Shown: positions 37,745 through 49,136 of the stretch, one piece after another
Numbering within the stretch: position 1 is the first letter of the stretch
Layout of the letters: the number at the start of each line of letters is the position of its first letter
NCBI GenBank assembly: GCA_963698255.1
Contig: CAVOQD010000015.1
Location: forward strand, 186,001-250,000
DNA from: JAWKOK01 sp963698255
GTDB taxonomy: Bacteria; Chloroflexota; Anaerolineae; Caldilineales; Caldilineaceae
DNA: 64,000 nucleotides
Direction of reading: 5' to 3'
Notes under the pieces: generated by a model
The model's database searches: none
Told to the model about the DNA's origin: nothing
Seen by the model: only the letters and a program-made list of their open reading frames with translations
Position numbers and translations under genes: made by a program

Positions 37745-39107
37745 ATGAATGCACGCCTTGCTCAACTGGGGCTCGTACTGACGTTGGCTCTGGCCATTTT
37801 TCTGGCGTCGCCGACGACCGGATTGGCGTTTGAGGGTTCCCTGCGCAACGTTGCTCTGGCGCCGTCGATTCAGGCCGAAGCGGACGCCACGCCGACCGTT
37901 CAACAGGGGTCACGCTATAGTCGCCATATTCAGCGAAAAAAGGCGCAGACGCCGGCACCCACGGCCACGCCCGTCCCCGTCGAGACGCCGGAGCCTGAAA
38001 CGGCAGCCGAACCGTCGGCAGCGCCAGAATCGGCGACTTCAGGGTCGGTGGCATCAGGACACGGTGGTATCAGATACGGTGCAAGCCAATGTGCTGATCG
38101 ACGGCCAACGTTTGCAGAGAGTTATCGGCGATCGGCTGAGTTCGACCCTCTACGGCTTCGACGCTGAAGGCAACTTGTTGCGCAGCACCGATGACGGCGT
38201 GACCTGGATGCTGGTGGCCACGGCGCCGGCAGCGTCAGCGCCAACGTCACCGGAGATCACAGAGTTTGTCATGAGTCCGGGCGATACCATGGTGCTCTAT
38301 AGCGGCGAGGGCCTGGAATGCGGGAGCGCCGTCTCGCAAGACGCGACGGCTGAGCCGCTCTATCGCTCCCTCGATGGCGGCGTCACATGGGAGCCGCTCC
38401 AATTGGGTGACAACCTGGTCCCCCTGTTGGTGAATCCACAGGCCGAGGATTCGCTGCTGGCGGCCGATTGTGAACTGCCCTATCTGAGCGTAAACGGCGG
38501 TGACAGTTGGCAGAGCAAGCCGGATCGGTCGGACGAGGCCCTTTGGGACAGCTACCGGATCAATGAGGTGGCCACTTCTTCGATGGTGGGCGTGTCATCG
38601 GTGGATGCCGCCAATTGGAACTATCTCTACGCCAGCGGAACCGATGAGGACGGGACCGGTGTCGTGGCCTACAGCGGCGATGCCGGTACAACGTGGGATC
38701 GCATCACGCCTCGCATCAGCCCGCAGCCACGTGGCATCTCCAGCGTGGCTGCTGACCCGACCACTGCAGGCCGCCTCTGGTTCACGGATCGCAATGGCGT
38801 CTGGTATACGGAGGACTTCGGCGCTTCCTGGCAATTGACCATTCTAGGGCTGGCGGATGTACTCAATGCCGGTGACAAGCTGGACATCACCGGCCTGACC
38901 GACATCCTCTATCTGCCCAGCGACGATATCTATTTGGCGACCATCGAGGGGCTCTACCGGGGCAAGCCGAATTCCGGCATCTGGACGCTGGTCGAAGACG
39001 GCGAGTTCGGCGTCCAGAAGATCGAGAGCCTCTTGGTGACCGAAAGCCAGCCGAGGACGCTCTGGGTCAACGCCGAGGACGGCGTCTATCTCTATCCTGT
39101 GCGATAG
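37745..39107 (+). CDS. secreted beta-propeller (BNR/Ycf48-like repeats), one frameshift
   Basis: Starts MNARLAQLGLVLTLALAIFL at 37745 after GGAG: a signal peptide, a disordered Pro/Thr linker (about residues 55-100, PTATPVPVETPEPE), then after a frame change near 38050 a run of blades with the Asp-box-like pattern S-x-D-x-G-x-T-W: LLRSTDDGVTWMLV, YRSLDGGVTWEPL, YLSVNGGDSWQSK, YSGDAGTTWDRI, YTEDFGASWQL. About 455 residues. Such propellers (sialidase/Ycf48/VPS10 folds) bind ligands or assemble proteins outside the membrane; the role here is unknown. Confidence 0.82.
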
Positions 39108-39120
39108 TATTGGATCAACA

Positions 39121-39177
39121 AACAAAAATCCGGGAACTTGGGCGTTTTCCGCCCAAGTTGCCCGGATTATTTGTTTC
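39121..39177. terminator. bidirectional terminator
   Basis: AAACAAAAATCCGGGAACTT then GGGCG, loop TTTTC, and CGCCCAAGTTGCCCGGATTA then TTTGTTT: an 18-bp stem with one bulged G and A/T-rich flanks. It lies between the convergent propeller and P-type ATPase genes. Confidence 0.85.
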
Positions 39178-39180
39178 CCT

Positions 39181-41216
39181 CTACACCGTCTCGGGCTTCA
39201 TCCTCAGCAGGCGCAGCCCGTTGGCAACCACGATCAGCGTGCTGCCTTCGTGTCCGACCACGCCCAGCGGCAGCGGCATGACAAAGCCCGGCACGAACAT
39301 GGGCGCCACGATGGTCAACAAGACCAGCACGACAATCACGCTCACCGAGAAGATCACATTCTGGCGTACGATGCGCGTCGCCTTGCGGCCCAGATGAATG
39401 ATGAAGGGCAGCTTGGTCAGGTCGCTCGACATCAGCACGACATCGGCCGTCTCCAGCGCGACATCGGTGCCGCCTGCGCCCATGGCAATGCCGATGCTGG
39501 CGCTGGCCAGGGCCGGCGCATCGTTGACGCCGTCGCCCACCATGGCCGTCGGCTGTTCGACTGACCAGCTTCTGGACGATCGTCACCTTCTCTTCCGGCA
39601 TCAGCCCGGCGTAGACTTCGTCGATGCCGACCTCTTTGGCGATCTGGTTGGCGACGGCCTCGTTGTCGCCGGTCAGCATGGCGACGCGCTTGACGCCGGC
39701 TTCGTGCAACTGACGGACTGCATCCGGCGCTTCCGGGCGGATGGCGTCGGCCACGCCGATGAAGCCGACCACCTCCCAATCGCGTTCATCGCCCAGCGTA
39801 TCCTCGACGGTGCTGCGGCGCACCACCAACATGACCGTCTTGCCCTGCTTCTGCAAGGCATCTCCGATCATGCTGATGGCCGGCGACAGAACCATATTCT
39901 GATCCATGAAGAGCTTGTCGTTGCCGATATAGACGGTCTCGACAAAATCCTCGCGTTCAAACTGGGCCTGGATGCCGTTGCCGGCGATGGCAAAGAAGTC
40001 GGACGGCTGTTCCAGTTCGATCCCATCTTGCTTGGCACGCTCGATCAGCGCCTTGGCGATGTGGTGCTCGCTCAGCGTCTCGGCGCTGGCGGCCAACTTC
40101 AGCAACTCCTCGGTCGAGTGGCCGGTCAGCGGATGGACGTTGGTGACGACCGGGCGGCCGGGCGTCAGCGTGCCCGTCTTGTCAAAGGCGACGGTCGTCA
40201 CCTCGGCGATGCGCTCCAGGTAGGCGCCGCCTTTGAAGAGCACGCCGTTGCGCGCGCCGGCGGCAATGGCGCTGAGCACGCTGGCCGGCGTGCTGATGAT
40301 CAGCGCGCAGGGGCTGGCCACCACCAGCAACGTCATGGCACGATAGAGCGTGGCGCTGAACGGCTCATTGCCGAAGAGCACCGGCAGGATGATGGCCAGC
40401 AGCGTCGCGCCGATGACCACATAGGTGTAGGGCTGGCTGAAGCGATCGATGAACTGCTGCGTCGGCGCCGAGTCTTCCTGGGCCTCGGCCACCAGCGTGA
40501 TGATCTTGCTCAGCGTGCTCTCCGAGTCGAGCTTGCGGACCTCGACTTCGATGGCGCCCGCGCCGTTGATGGTGCCGGCGAAGACCTCATCGCCGACCGC
40601 TTTGTGAACCGGCACGCTCTCGCCGGTGATCGGGCTCTGATCGATGCTGCTGGACCCTTTGGCGACCGCGCCGTCCAATGGCAGCCGTTCGCCGGGCCGC
40701 ACCAGCACGATGTCGCCGATGTTGACCTGCTCGACCGGCGTATCGACCTCGGTCCCATTCTTGACGCACCCGCGCCACGTCGGGACGCAGGTCGGCCAGC
40801 GCTTCGATGGCCGCACGCGTGCGGTCCATGGCGAACTCTTCCAGCGCACCGCTCAATGTGAAGAGGAAGAGCAGCAGCGCGCCTTCGGGCCAAGCGCCGA
40901 TCAGCGCCGCGCCCAGCGCCGCCGCGATCATCAGGAAGTCGATGTCGAGCGTGCCCTCCCGCGCCTCTTCGATGGCCCCCTTCATGCCGGTGTAGCCGCC
41001 GGCCACATAGGCCGTCACCGCTGCAATGGTGATGGCCCAGTCCGGCAGCAGCCCGATCGCCTGACCGATCCAGCCGAAGACCAGGGCGACCAATGTGATG
41101 GCGGCAAGGATCAGCGCCGGATTGGAGCGCCATGTCCTGAAGATTGATGATGTGGAGAATGAGCTGCCTACGTCTTGAGGGCCGCTGCCGGCGGGTTTGA
41201 TGGATTGGGTTGTCAT
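39181..41216 (-). CDS. P1B-4-type metal-exporting P-type ATPase (PfeT/CtpD-like), two frameshifts
   Basis: About 678 residues, joined across frame changes near 40765 and 39550. No N-terminal CxxC metal-binding domain. Actuator motif ITGESVPVHKAVGDE, membrane metal motif VVASPCALIISTPASVL (Ser-Pro-Cys), phosphorylation site AFDKTGTLTPGRPVV, hinge VGDGVNDAPALASASIG, and after it the last-helix motif VVGHEGSTLIVV. Ser-Pro-Cys together with His-Glu-Gly-Ser/Gly-Thr defines the P1B-4 group, which exports Fe2+, Co2+ or related metals. The usual HP motif is SEHHIAKAL rather than SEHPLA. The gene starts 33 bases after the Fur-family regulator stop and is in its operon, which points to iron or peroxide-linked control, as with Bacillus PfeT under PerR. 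Confidence 0.9.
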
Positions 41217-41249
41217 GGGGTAAAGATCCTATTGTTTTTCTCGCCGAAT

Positions 41250-41720
41250 TTAGTCTTCATGTTGCGCATTCCACTGGGCGATGATCTCTGCGCGTTTGCG
41301 TTCACGGCATGCCTCGCAGAAACCGAACATATCCATGCGTGCATTGACCGGCTCGAAGCCGGTGTCGCCGCGGATTTCCGCCTGTAGCTCGTCGGGCAAG
41401 GCGGGTTGTCGGTAGTCGGCAACCTGATGGCAACGCAGGCAGATCAGGTTGATGTGGGGATCCGGGTTTGTCTCATAGTGTGTGTGGTCTGAACCGAGGG
41501 CGATTTCGACGATGACGCCCAGTTGTGCCAGCACATTCAACGTGTTGTAGACCGTCGCACGGCTGATTTCCGGATGAACCTGCGAAATGCCGGCATAGAC
41601 CTGATAGGGCGTCGGGTGTTGATCGGTTTCGGCCAGATAGTCGCAGATGATACGCCGTTGGGATGTGACTCGGTAGCCGGCGTCTTTCAGCGATTCTGTG
41701 TATTGTCGGGAATTCCGCAT
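41250..41720 (-). CDS. Fur-family regulator, PerR-like
   Basis: 156 residues from ATG 41720 (MRNSRQYTESLKDAGYRVTS). The winged helix has the Fur-family recognition helix EISRATVYNTLNVL. The structural zinc site is complete: CxxC in LICLRCHQV and FCEAC near the C terminus. Against Bacillus PerR the regulatory-metal ligands map as His (DQHPT), Glu for Asp85 (HYETN), His-Ile-Asn for His-Tyr-His, and Asp (VADY) for Asp104, so one His is Asn. Asp at the last position is the PerR rather than the Fur state. Two matching boxes flank its promoter, and the metal exporter follows. Confidence 0.88.
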   Translation of the reverse strand: MRNSRQYTESLKDAGYRVTSQRRIICDYLAETDQHPTPYQVYAGISQVHPEISRATVYNTLNVLAQLGVIVEIALGSDHTHYETNPDPHINLICLRCHQVADYRQPALPDELQAEIRGDTGFEPVNARMDMFGFCEACRERKRAEIIAQWNAQHED

Positions 41721-41804
41721 GTCGATCTCAATGAATTTGGGACAGATCGTCCCACATAAAATCCAGAGCCTGTTGGCGCAGTGCGCCTGTTTCGCGAACA
41801 AAAC

Positions 41805-41826
41805 GTTCTAATTAGAACGATTCTAA
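41805..41826. promoter_or_regulatory. PerR/Fur-type box 2 (downstream of transcription start)
   Basis: On the minus strand TTAGAATCGTTCTAA (41826-41812), a 7-1-7 inverted repeat with one mismatch, overlapping a perfect 14-bp palindrome GTTCTAATTAGAAC (41805-41818). It lies at about +8 to +29 of the regulator transcript. Confidence 0.75.
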
Positions 41827-41840
41827 ATATTGCTGGCGAC

Positions 41841-41869
41841 AGTATAGCCCAACAGCGATTCTGAGTCAA
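41841..41869 (-). promoter_or_regulatory. promoter of the Fur-like regulator / metal ATPase operon
   Basis: Minus strand TTGACT (41869-41864), 17-base spacer, TATACT (41846-41841). It is bracketed by the two boxes at 41805-41826 and 41876-41890, so bound regulator would close it. Confidence 0.8.
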
Positions 41870-41875
41870 ATTAAA

Positions 41876-41890
41876 CTAGAATGATTCTAA
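41876..41890. promoter_or_regulatory. PerR/Fur-type box 1 (just upstream of -35)
   Basis: On the minus strand TTAGAATCATTCTAG, a 7-1-7 inverted repeat with 13 of 15 bases symmetrical, the same layout as the known Per box but with G/C at the third pair. It ends seven bases upstream of the -35. Confidence 0.75.
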
Positions 41891-41933
41891 GTTTATTTGT
41901 CCAATCATAAACGTCATACAGTGGTAGTTTGTT

Positions 41934-41962
41934 TTGACACCCCCTTTCAAACCTGCTACAAT
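41934..41962 (+). promoter_or_regulatory. sigma-70 promoter of the cytochrome oxidase operon
   Basis: TTGACA (41934-41939), 17-base spacer, TACAAT (41957-41962) with the TGC extension before the -10. Transcription would start near 41969, about 100 bases before the first gene at 42070. Confidence 0.85.
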
Positions 41963-42069
41963 CGCCCCCGCATAAGGAGACCAGCACCAGTTCAAGCTGT
42001 TGCTCGGAAGCCCAAATTACTTGTCCGCGACTGCACCCGAGCAGCATAGTGATTCGAGATGGTTGAACA

Positions 42070-42432
42070 GTGCTTCAGAAACTGTTCGGTTATGCAATTC
42101 TTCTGGTCACAGTGTTGTGGCTGATTCTGAGCTATATCCCCGTTTCGGTAGTGACATTGCCGCAGATTCCCTTTGCCTCAGAGGCTAGCGGTCGTCTGTT
42201 TCAGGTTCTGCTTGTCGGCGGGTTCCTGATATTTGTCGTGTTGCAAATTTGGCTCGTAGTTGCGACCAAACGGTTGTTTCGCACGGAAGACGGCCGCCGG
42301 AATGAAATGGCGGCTGAATTTGGACTCAATCGAACTTCCGAAATGATTTGGACGGCGATTCCTCTACTGATGACGATTGGTCTGGCGCTGGCAAGCTATC
42401 AGACATGGGCAATGTTGACTTCCGTGAAGTAG
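42070..42432 (+). CDS. cytochrome c oxidase subunit II-like membrane hairpin protein
   Basis: 120 residues from a GTG at 42070. Three hydrophobic segments: LFGYAILLVTVLWLILSYI, LFQVLLVGGFLIFVVLQIWL and SEMIWTAIPLLMTIGLALAS. The last two with LNRTSEMIWTAIPL between them match the transmembrane hairpin of subunit II (compare NSVLEIVWTVIPLIIVIFLA in the next gene), but there is no cupredoxin domain and no CuA ligand. It is the first gene after the oxidase promoter. It could be an assembly or stabilising subunit; a fragment of a duplicated coxB is the other option. Confidence 0.7.
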   Translation: MLQKLFGYAILLVTVLWLILSYIPVSVVTLPQIPFASEASGRLFQVLLVGGFLIFVVLQIWLVVATKRLFRTEDGRRNEMAAEFGLNRTSEMIWTAIPLLMTIGLALASYQTWAMLTSVK

Positions 42433-42668
42433 GTAGAGTGAAGTAGGCATCGCCACTCGACTCGTATTTGTTTCGTATTCAACCAGCAAAACCCGTTTTC
42501 CGTATTCAGGACAGGCATTACACCGGGGTGTCTCTTTCAAGGAATAGGCTCCAGATTGACGTAACGCTTGTGTTGATTTTGCATTGTCTACTGTCAATCG
42601 TAACTCGCAGACAGATGCTTTAGGGCGGACTCTTTAGGACAAACACAGAGTAGGAGCAGTCACAGACT

Positions 42669-43474
42669 ATGTCGGGTTCATCCACAAATCGACGACACTT
42701 TATTATCATTACGGTGCTCATCGTTCTCAGCACGGTCGGTAATGACCTGGCTGTTGCGTGTCATGTTGCCGCTGCCGATGGAGGCCAGCACCCAGGCCGC
42801 AACAGTCGATTACGTCTTCAACTGGAACATGTTCTTGATTGCGCTCTTCTTCTCTCTTGTGATGGTCTTCATGCTCTATGCCGTCGTTGTATTTCGTCGA
42901 CGCGACAATGATGAGAGCGAGGGGGAGCACTTCGAAGGCAACTCCGTCCTCGAGATCGTCTGGACTGTGATTCCACTGATCATCGTCATCTTCTTGGCGA
43001 TTCTCGGCGTGACGACGCTCAACGAGATCACCCAGGCCCAGGACAATGAACTTGTGGTCAATGTCGAGGGCTTCCAATGGGGCTGGACATTCTCCTACCC
43101 GGAGGCACGGCGATATGATCAGCGCTGAAATGGTGCTGCCGGTCAATCGCCCGGCGCGCATGGAGATGACCTCCAAGGATGTGATCCATTCGTTCTGGGT
43201 TCCGGAGTTTCGGGTCAAACAGGATCTGGTTCCTGGTCAGGTAACGGTCGTGCGCTTCACACCCAGCGAGGTCGGCGACTACGCGTTGCGTTGCGCTGAA
43301 ATTTGTGGTCTGAGCCACTGGAGCATGTTAGCGAATGTGCGTGTGGTCGAACAGGAAGAATATGACGCCTGGATCAGCGAGCAGACCGCAGGCAGCAGCC
43401 CGGCGCTTGCGAATGCGCTGTTGGATGCGCCGGTAGCGGGCGTGACGGTCGTTGACGTGCAGGAGACAGAGTAG
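42669..43474 (+). CDS. ctaC: cytochrome c oxidase subunit II, two frameshifts
   Basis: About 268 residues across frame changes near 42740 and 43105; the first joins VLIVLSTV to VMTWLLRVMLPLP, the second joins WTFSYPE to HGDMISAEMVLP. Two membrane helices, then the CuA domain with all ligands: His in KDVIHSFWVPEF and the cluster CAEICGLSHWSM (two Cys, Glu carbonyl, His, Met). It takes electrons from cytochrome c into subunit I on the outer face of the membrane. No fused cytochrome c domain is present. The two breaks fit an added G in each GG run. Confidence 0.92.
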
Positions 43475-43538
43475 TCTGTCGGTTGCGACATCACTTCAAG
43501 CGTTTTGAGCAACAAGAACTTCAGAAGGAGAACGGGTT

Positions 43539-45406
<1,868 letters not shown>

Positions 45407-45505
45407 TCGGCGGTGTCAAGCGGATGATTCGCTGCCAACAGTTGCGGCGAATCCTGGATGAGATGAGCGGAGTGGTATAACATCTATCCGAATGAGGAGA
45501 GTTAG

Positions 45506-45718
45506 ATGAGTGATCATAAGCGGACCCACGGCGCGGCCTATCGTCACAGCGCAACCGTTGCCCTGGTGTTGGCGGCGCTGACCATCATTGAGATTTTTAT
45601 CGCCCTCTACGTGGAGAGCGCAGCGCTGCTGATGTTGGTAGCGACATTCAAGGCGATTCTCGTTGTCAAGTACTACATGCACGTATCACGTTTGTGGACA
45701 CCGGAAGGGGAGCACTAG
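45506..45718 (+). CDS. cytochrome c oxidase subunit IV-like protein
   Basis: 70 residues. It has two membrane segments (VALVLAALTIIEIFIALYV and SAALLMLVATFKAILVVKYY) and the short pattern LVVKYYMHVSRL of the prokaryotic subunit IV family (COX4_pro). It is a small stabilising subunit of the haem-copper oxidase. It starts 100 bases after subunit I and ends three bases before subunit III, so it is in the operon. Confidence 0.88.
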   Translation: MSDHKRTHGAAYRHSATVALVLAALTIIEIFIALYVESAALLMLVATFKAILVVKYYMHVSRLWTPEGEH

Positions 45719-45721
45719 ACA

Positions 45722-46318
45722 ATGAGTGTCGTGACAAGCACACTGGCTCAGTACAATACACAACTGCGCAACAACCGCCTGGGTTGTGGCTCTTCTTTAT
45801 TTCGGAGATCTTCCTCTTCGGCGGTCTGTTGACGGCGCGTTTCTATCTCTGGGGCAACACTCGCCCCGAGTTGGACCAGGCCATCGGTCTGATCGTGACA
45901 TCGGTGCTGCTGATCAGCAGCTTTTCCATGAACATCGCCGAAACAGCCATGGAGCACGATGATCGCAAGACATTCTCACGCGGGCTGATCGTCACCTTTA
46001 TCTTGGGCACGATCTTCCTTTTCGGCGTGATGATCTTCGAGTGGGGCATCTTCCCGTCGCTCTATGAAGGCCACTTCTCCAGCCCGGGCGAGAACGTCTA
46101 CAGTGCCGTGCGTCTTTGCCATGACCGGCATGCATGCCTTGCATGTGCTGACCGGCCTGATCTTCATCGCCATCGTCTGGAATCTGGGGCGCAAGGGCAG
46201 TTTTTCGTCTGAGCAAAACTGGGGCGTCGAGTCCTGCGCCATCTACTGGCACTATGTTGATCTGGTCTGGATCTTCTTCTATCCGGCACTCTATCTGATC
46301 GGTCATGCGGTTCATTAG
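45722..46318 (+). CDS. ctaE: cytochrome c oxidase subunit III, two frameshifts
   Basis: About 199 residues from ATG 45722. MSVVTSTLAQYNTQLRNNRL breaks near 45785 and continues LWLFFISEIFLFGGLLTARF; a second break near 46105 joins SSPGENVYS to VFAMTGMHALHVLTGL. The end SCAIYWHYVDLVWIFFYPAL is the signature of subunit III (five-helix, short form). It binds phospholipid beside subunit I. Gene order II-I-IV-III matches caa3-type operons. Confidence 0.92.
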
Positions 46319-46430
46319 GGACTGGCGATTGGTGATTAGGGAATGGGGATTGGGATCGAATGCAGTGATGCGCAGATCCCCAATCCCTAATCCCCACTCC
46401 CCAATCACCAATCCCTTTCCCAGGGAACAA
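46317..46430. repeat. GGGATTGG-word palindrome
   Basis: AGGGACTGGCGATTGGTGAT followed by TAGGGAATGGGGATTGGG pairs imperfectly with CCCAATCCCTAATCCCCACT followed by CCCCAATCACCAATCCCT. About 45-base arms around a short spacer. The left arm begins at the last base of the subunit III stop region, and the right arm ends just before the CtaG start. Word-repeat palindromes of this kind are found in many bacteria. Confidence 0.75.
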
Positions 46431-46434
46431 ATCA

Positions 46435-47385
46435 ATGCATCCGATTGTTCAAGCGCTATTCTCACCATGGGAGTGGCGCTTTGAAATTCTCATCGTACTT
46501 GTGCCGCTCGGCGTTCTCTACACGCTGGGCTGGAGACGGCTGCGCGGACGCAGGCGCCAAGACTGGCCGACCCGTGCGCGATTGGCTTCCTACTGGGCGG
46601 GCCTGATCATCCTGGCGACAGCGCTGATGTCGCCCATCGACTACCTGGGCGGCCAGCTCTTCTTCATGCACATGCTGCAGCATCTGTTGACCATGATGGT
46701 GGCAGCGCCCTTGCTCTGGCTGGCCAATCCCTTTCCCTTCATGCTTTGGGGGCTGCCGAAACGACGCGAGGGCGTGGTGGCCGGCCAGTTTCGCCAGGGC
46801 GCGCCGGTGCGCACCGTGCTGGCCTATCTGACGGCCCCGTTGGCTGCCTGGATGATCTTTCTCACCGTCTATCTGGGCTGGCATGAGCCCGTCCTCTACA
46901 ATCTGGCGCTGCGCCGCTCCTGGGTCCACGATCTCCAACATGTGACATTTTTTCTGGCCGCCATGTTATACTGGTGGCACGTGATCGGCGCCGCGCCCAA
47001 GATCCACAGTCGCTTTCCTGTCTGGGGTCGCATCGGCTATTTGATGGGCACAATTCCGCCCAATATGCTTGCCGGCGTCGCCATCGCTTTTGCCGGCACG
47101 GTGATCTATAGCTACTATGAGTCGATTCCTCAGATCTGGGGCGTCACGACCCTGCAGGACCAGATGCTGGGCGGCATCATCATGTGGATTCCGGGCAGCA
47201 TGATGTTCTTGATCGCTGCACTCATCCTGCTGGCGACCCAGTTCAAGAAGGGCGAAGAACCGCTCCATGCATCGGATTGGGACACCGACGAGGCCATGGT
47301 TGCGCCGGGGTTGGAACATCGGGTCATTCAGAACCGCTGGCGTGAGTTGGAGAAGAAGACCAAGGAAGCGCCCGGCGTCCAGTGA
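46435..47385 (+). CDS. CtaG/Caa3-type cytochrome oxidase assembly membrane protein
   Basis: 316 residues, about seven membrane segments, of the caa3_CtaG family (PF09678). Conserved His and Met positions that can carry copper are seen in FFMHMLQHLLTMMVAAPLLW, LGWHEPVLYNLAL, VHDLQHVTFFLAAMLYWWHV and IPPNMLAGVAIAF. It helps put copper into the oxidase. Intact frame. Followed by the copper-related protein at 47388 with only two bases between them. Confidence 0.9.
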   Translation: MHPIVQALFSPWEWRFEILIVLVPLGVLYTLGWRRLRGRRRQDWPTRARLASYWAGLIILATALMSPIDYLGGQLFFMHMLQHLLTMMVAAPLLWLANPFPFMLWGLPKRREGVVAGQFRQGAPVRTVLAYLTAPLAAWMIFLTVYLGWHEPVLYNLALRRSWVHDLQHVTFFLAAMLYWWHVIGAAPKIHSRFPVWGRIGYLMGTIPPNMLAGVAIAFAGTVIYSYYESIPQIWGVTTLQDQMLGGIIMWIPGSMMFLIAALILLATQFKKGEEPLHASDWDTDEAMVAPGLEHRVIQNRWRELEKKTKEAPGVQ

Positions 47386-47387
47386 AA

Positions 47388-48155
47388 ATGCTGCTGAAAA
47401 GATGGATGTTCACCACGGAGACGCAGAGAGGCTACGAAAGACGCTTATCCCAATTGGGACTGATCCTGACGCTGTCGGTGGTTCTTGTTCTGCTTGGCTA
47501 CGCCCAGCGATCGGCCTGGCCCACGGCGGCGGAACACCGCAGTTGACCAACGCCGAGGCCGGCCCCTACCGTCTCTTTGCCTGGACCGAACCGGAGCCGT
47601 GGCGGGCCGATGAGGTTCACCTGACTGTCGTGGTTACGTTGCCGCCGCCTGCCGGCTCTGTTGTCGATGACGGCGTGGCCAACAACCAACTCGACAAGCC
47701 GGTCAACGATGCGGAAGTCGGCGTCGGATTCGTTTCAGCAGAGAATCGAGATCTCAGTTTTGAGACGGTCGCCGAATTGCAGGCGCTTGGGCAACAACAC
47801 GAGCTACGAAGTCGATACCACGTTGCCGGCAGCGGGTCTTTGGCAGATTGAGATCAGTGTCGATGGGTCGGACGGCCAGGGCCAGGCATCGTTTCAGATC
47901 GATGTTCTGCCCGCACGTGCACTGAATTGGTCGCTGATTGCTGGCGGCGTGCTGCTCTTGTTGGTCTTGGCGGTCGCCGTGGTCGGTTGGACACGCGGCG
48001 AAAATGAATCTCCTCAATTGCATCATCCCTGGGAGCGAGGCTACGGTATCGTCCGTCACTCTCGGGTAGACTCTGTATCGTCACAAGCGTCGAGCGGAAA
48101 TCGGGTTGGCAAACGATTTCCAGACGTCGCAAACGAGCCAACGGCTCGCCATTGA
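47388..48155 (+). CDS. membrane protein with extracytoplasmic beta domain (FixH/YtkA-like), frameshifts
   Basis: Starts MLLKRWMFTTETQRGYERRL, with a membrane helix LGLILTLSVVLVLLGYAQ, then after a frame change near 47505 LAHGGGTPQLTNAEAGPYRL and FAWTEPEPWRADEVHLTVVV, and after a second near 47790 YEVDTTLPAAGLWQIEISVD. It ends with another membrane helix LIAGGVLLLLVLAVAVVGWT. The middle resembles YtkA-like/FixH domains, which act in oxidase assembly or copper handling, and that fits between CtaG and SURF1. The segment TTETQRGYERR is encoded by DNA that looks like a CCACGGAGACGCAGAG intergenic repeat, so the true start could be later. The end near 48155 is uncertain. Confidence 0.65.
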
Positions 48156-48171
48156 AAGCAGGCAACAGATC

Positions 48172-48936
48172 GTGACAATCAAGACGCTGGTCGGTCGGCG
48201 TTGGTGGTGGGTCACATTGATCGTGATCGCCGGTGTGATTCTTCTGGTTCGGCTCGGTATCTGGCAGCTTGATCGACTGGAGCAGCGCCGGACCTTCAAC
48301 AGCATGGTCTATGAACGCTGGATACAGGATCCGTATGACGTTACCAGCGGCGAACTGCCGGCAGACCTGCAGGAACTCGAATATCGGCGTGTTCAGGTGA
48401 GCGGCGACTATGACTATGACAACCAGATCGGGCTGAAGAATCAGCTACGCAACGGCGCCCCCGGCATCAACCTGGTGACGCCGCTGGTGTTGGACGATGG
48501 ACGTGCCGTGCTGATTGCCCGTGGCTGGATTCCGGCCAGTGAAGCCGAGCCCGACCAATGGCCTCAGTTCGATGAACCGTCGGACGAGCCGATTGTCGGT
48601 CTGATCCAGGAATCGCAGTTGATGCCAAACGGCGGCGCCGTGCCGATTCCGGAACAGCCGGAGCAGCAGTGGTTCTACGTCAACATCGACGCTATCCAAC
48701 CGCAGATGCCCTATGAATTGCTGCCGGTTTTCATCATGCAACTGCCGGACGAGGATCGAACCTATGACATGTTGCCCTCCAGGGAAGAGCCGCTCAGGCT
48801 ACACGAGGGCGATCATCTAAGCTATGCAGTACAGTGGTTTTCGTTTGCCCTCATACTGGGGATCGGCTATATTTTCTTCGTTCGCCATTTTGAACGCAAG
48901 GCGTCTGTTGCCGGAAGCGGAAGACGTAGACGATGA
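48172..48936 (+). CDS. SURF1-family oxidase assembly protein
   Basis: About 254 residues from GTG 48172. N-terminal helix WWWVTLIVIAGVILLVRLGI with the family sequence IWQLDRLEQRRTFN, an outer domain (ELEYRRVQVSGDYDYDNQIG and VTPLVLDDGRAVLIARGWIP), and the closing helix LSYAVQWFSFALILGIGYIF. It aids haem a insertion into subunit I. As read it ends in a run of Arg (GSGRRRR) at 48936; in the next frame an acidic tail (EAEDVDDDWTGESTLAYVAA) runs to 49015, so a frameshift near 48910 is likely. A longer TTG start at 48106 is possible. Confidence 0.88.
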   Translation: MTIKTLVGRRWWWVTLIVIAGVILLVRLGIWQLDRLEQRRTFNSMVYERWIQDPYDVTSGELPADLQELEYRRVQVSGDYDYDNQIGLKNQLRNGAPGINLVTPLVLDDGRAVLIARGWIPASEAEPDQWPQFDEPSDEPIVGLIQESQLMPNGGAVPIPEQPEQQWFYVNIDAIQPQMPYELLPVFIMQLPDEDRTYDMLPSREEPLRLHEGDHLSYAVQWFSFALILGIGYIFFVRHFERKASVAGSGRRRR

Positions 48937-49136
48937 CTGGACCGGTGAGTCCACTCTGGCGTATGTTGCCGCTGCCGACAATGGAACGCCGGCTGCCAAC
49001 GAGGAAAGTCGATGAACCGGATGCCGAGGCTGTGACGGCCGAGGTCAAGAAGCGCCTGATCCGGCAAAAGCCCACGAGCGCTGATAGGGCTCCAACTACA
49101 TTTTGACAATCAATTCTGTCGGCAAGAGAGTGCTGA

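Noticed and set aside
39398..40861. 487-codon plus-strand frame opposite the P-type ATPase
   Set aside because: The minus strand holds the conserved ATPase motifs; this is an antisense artefact.
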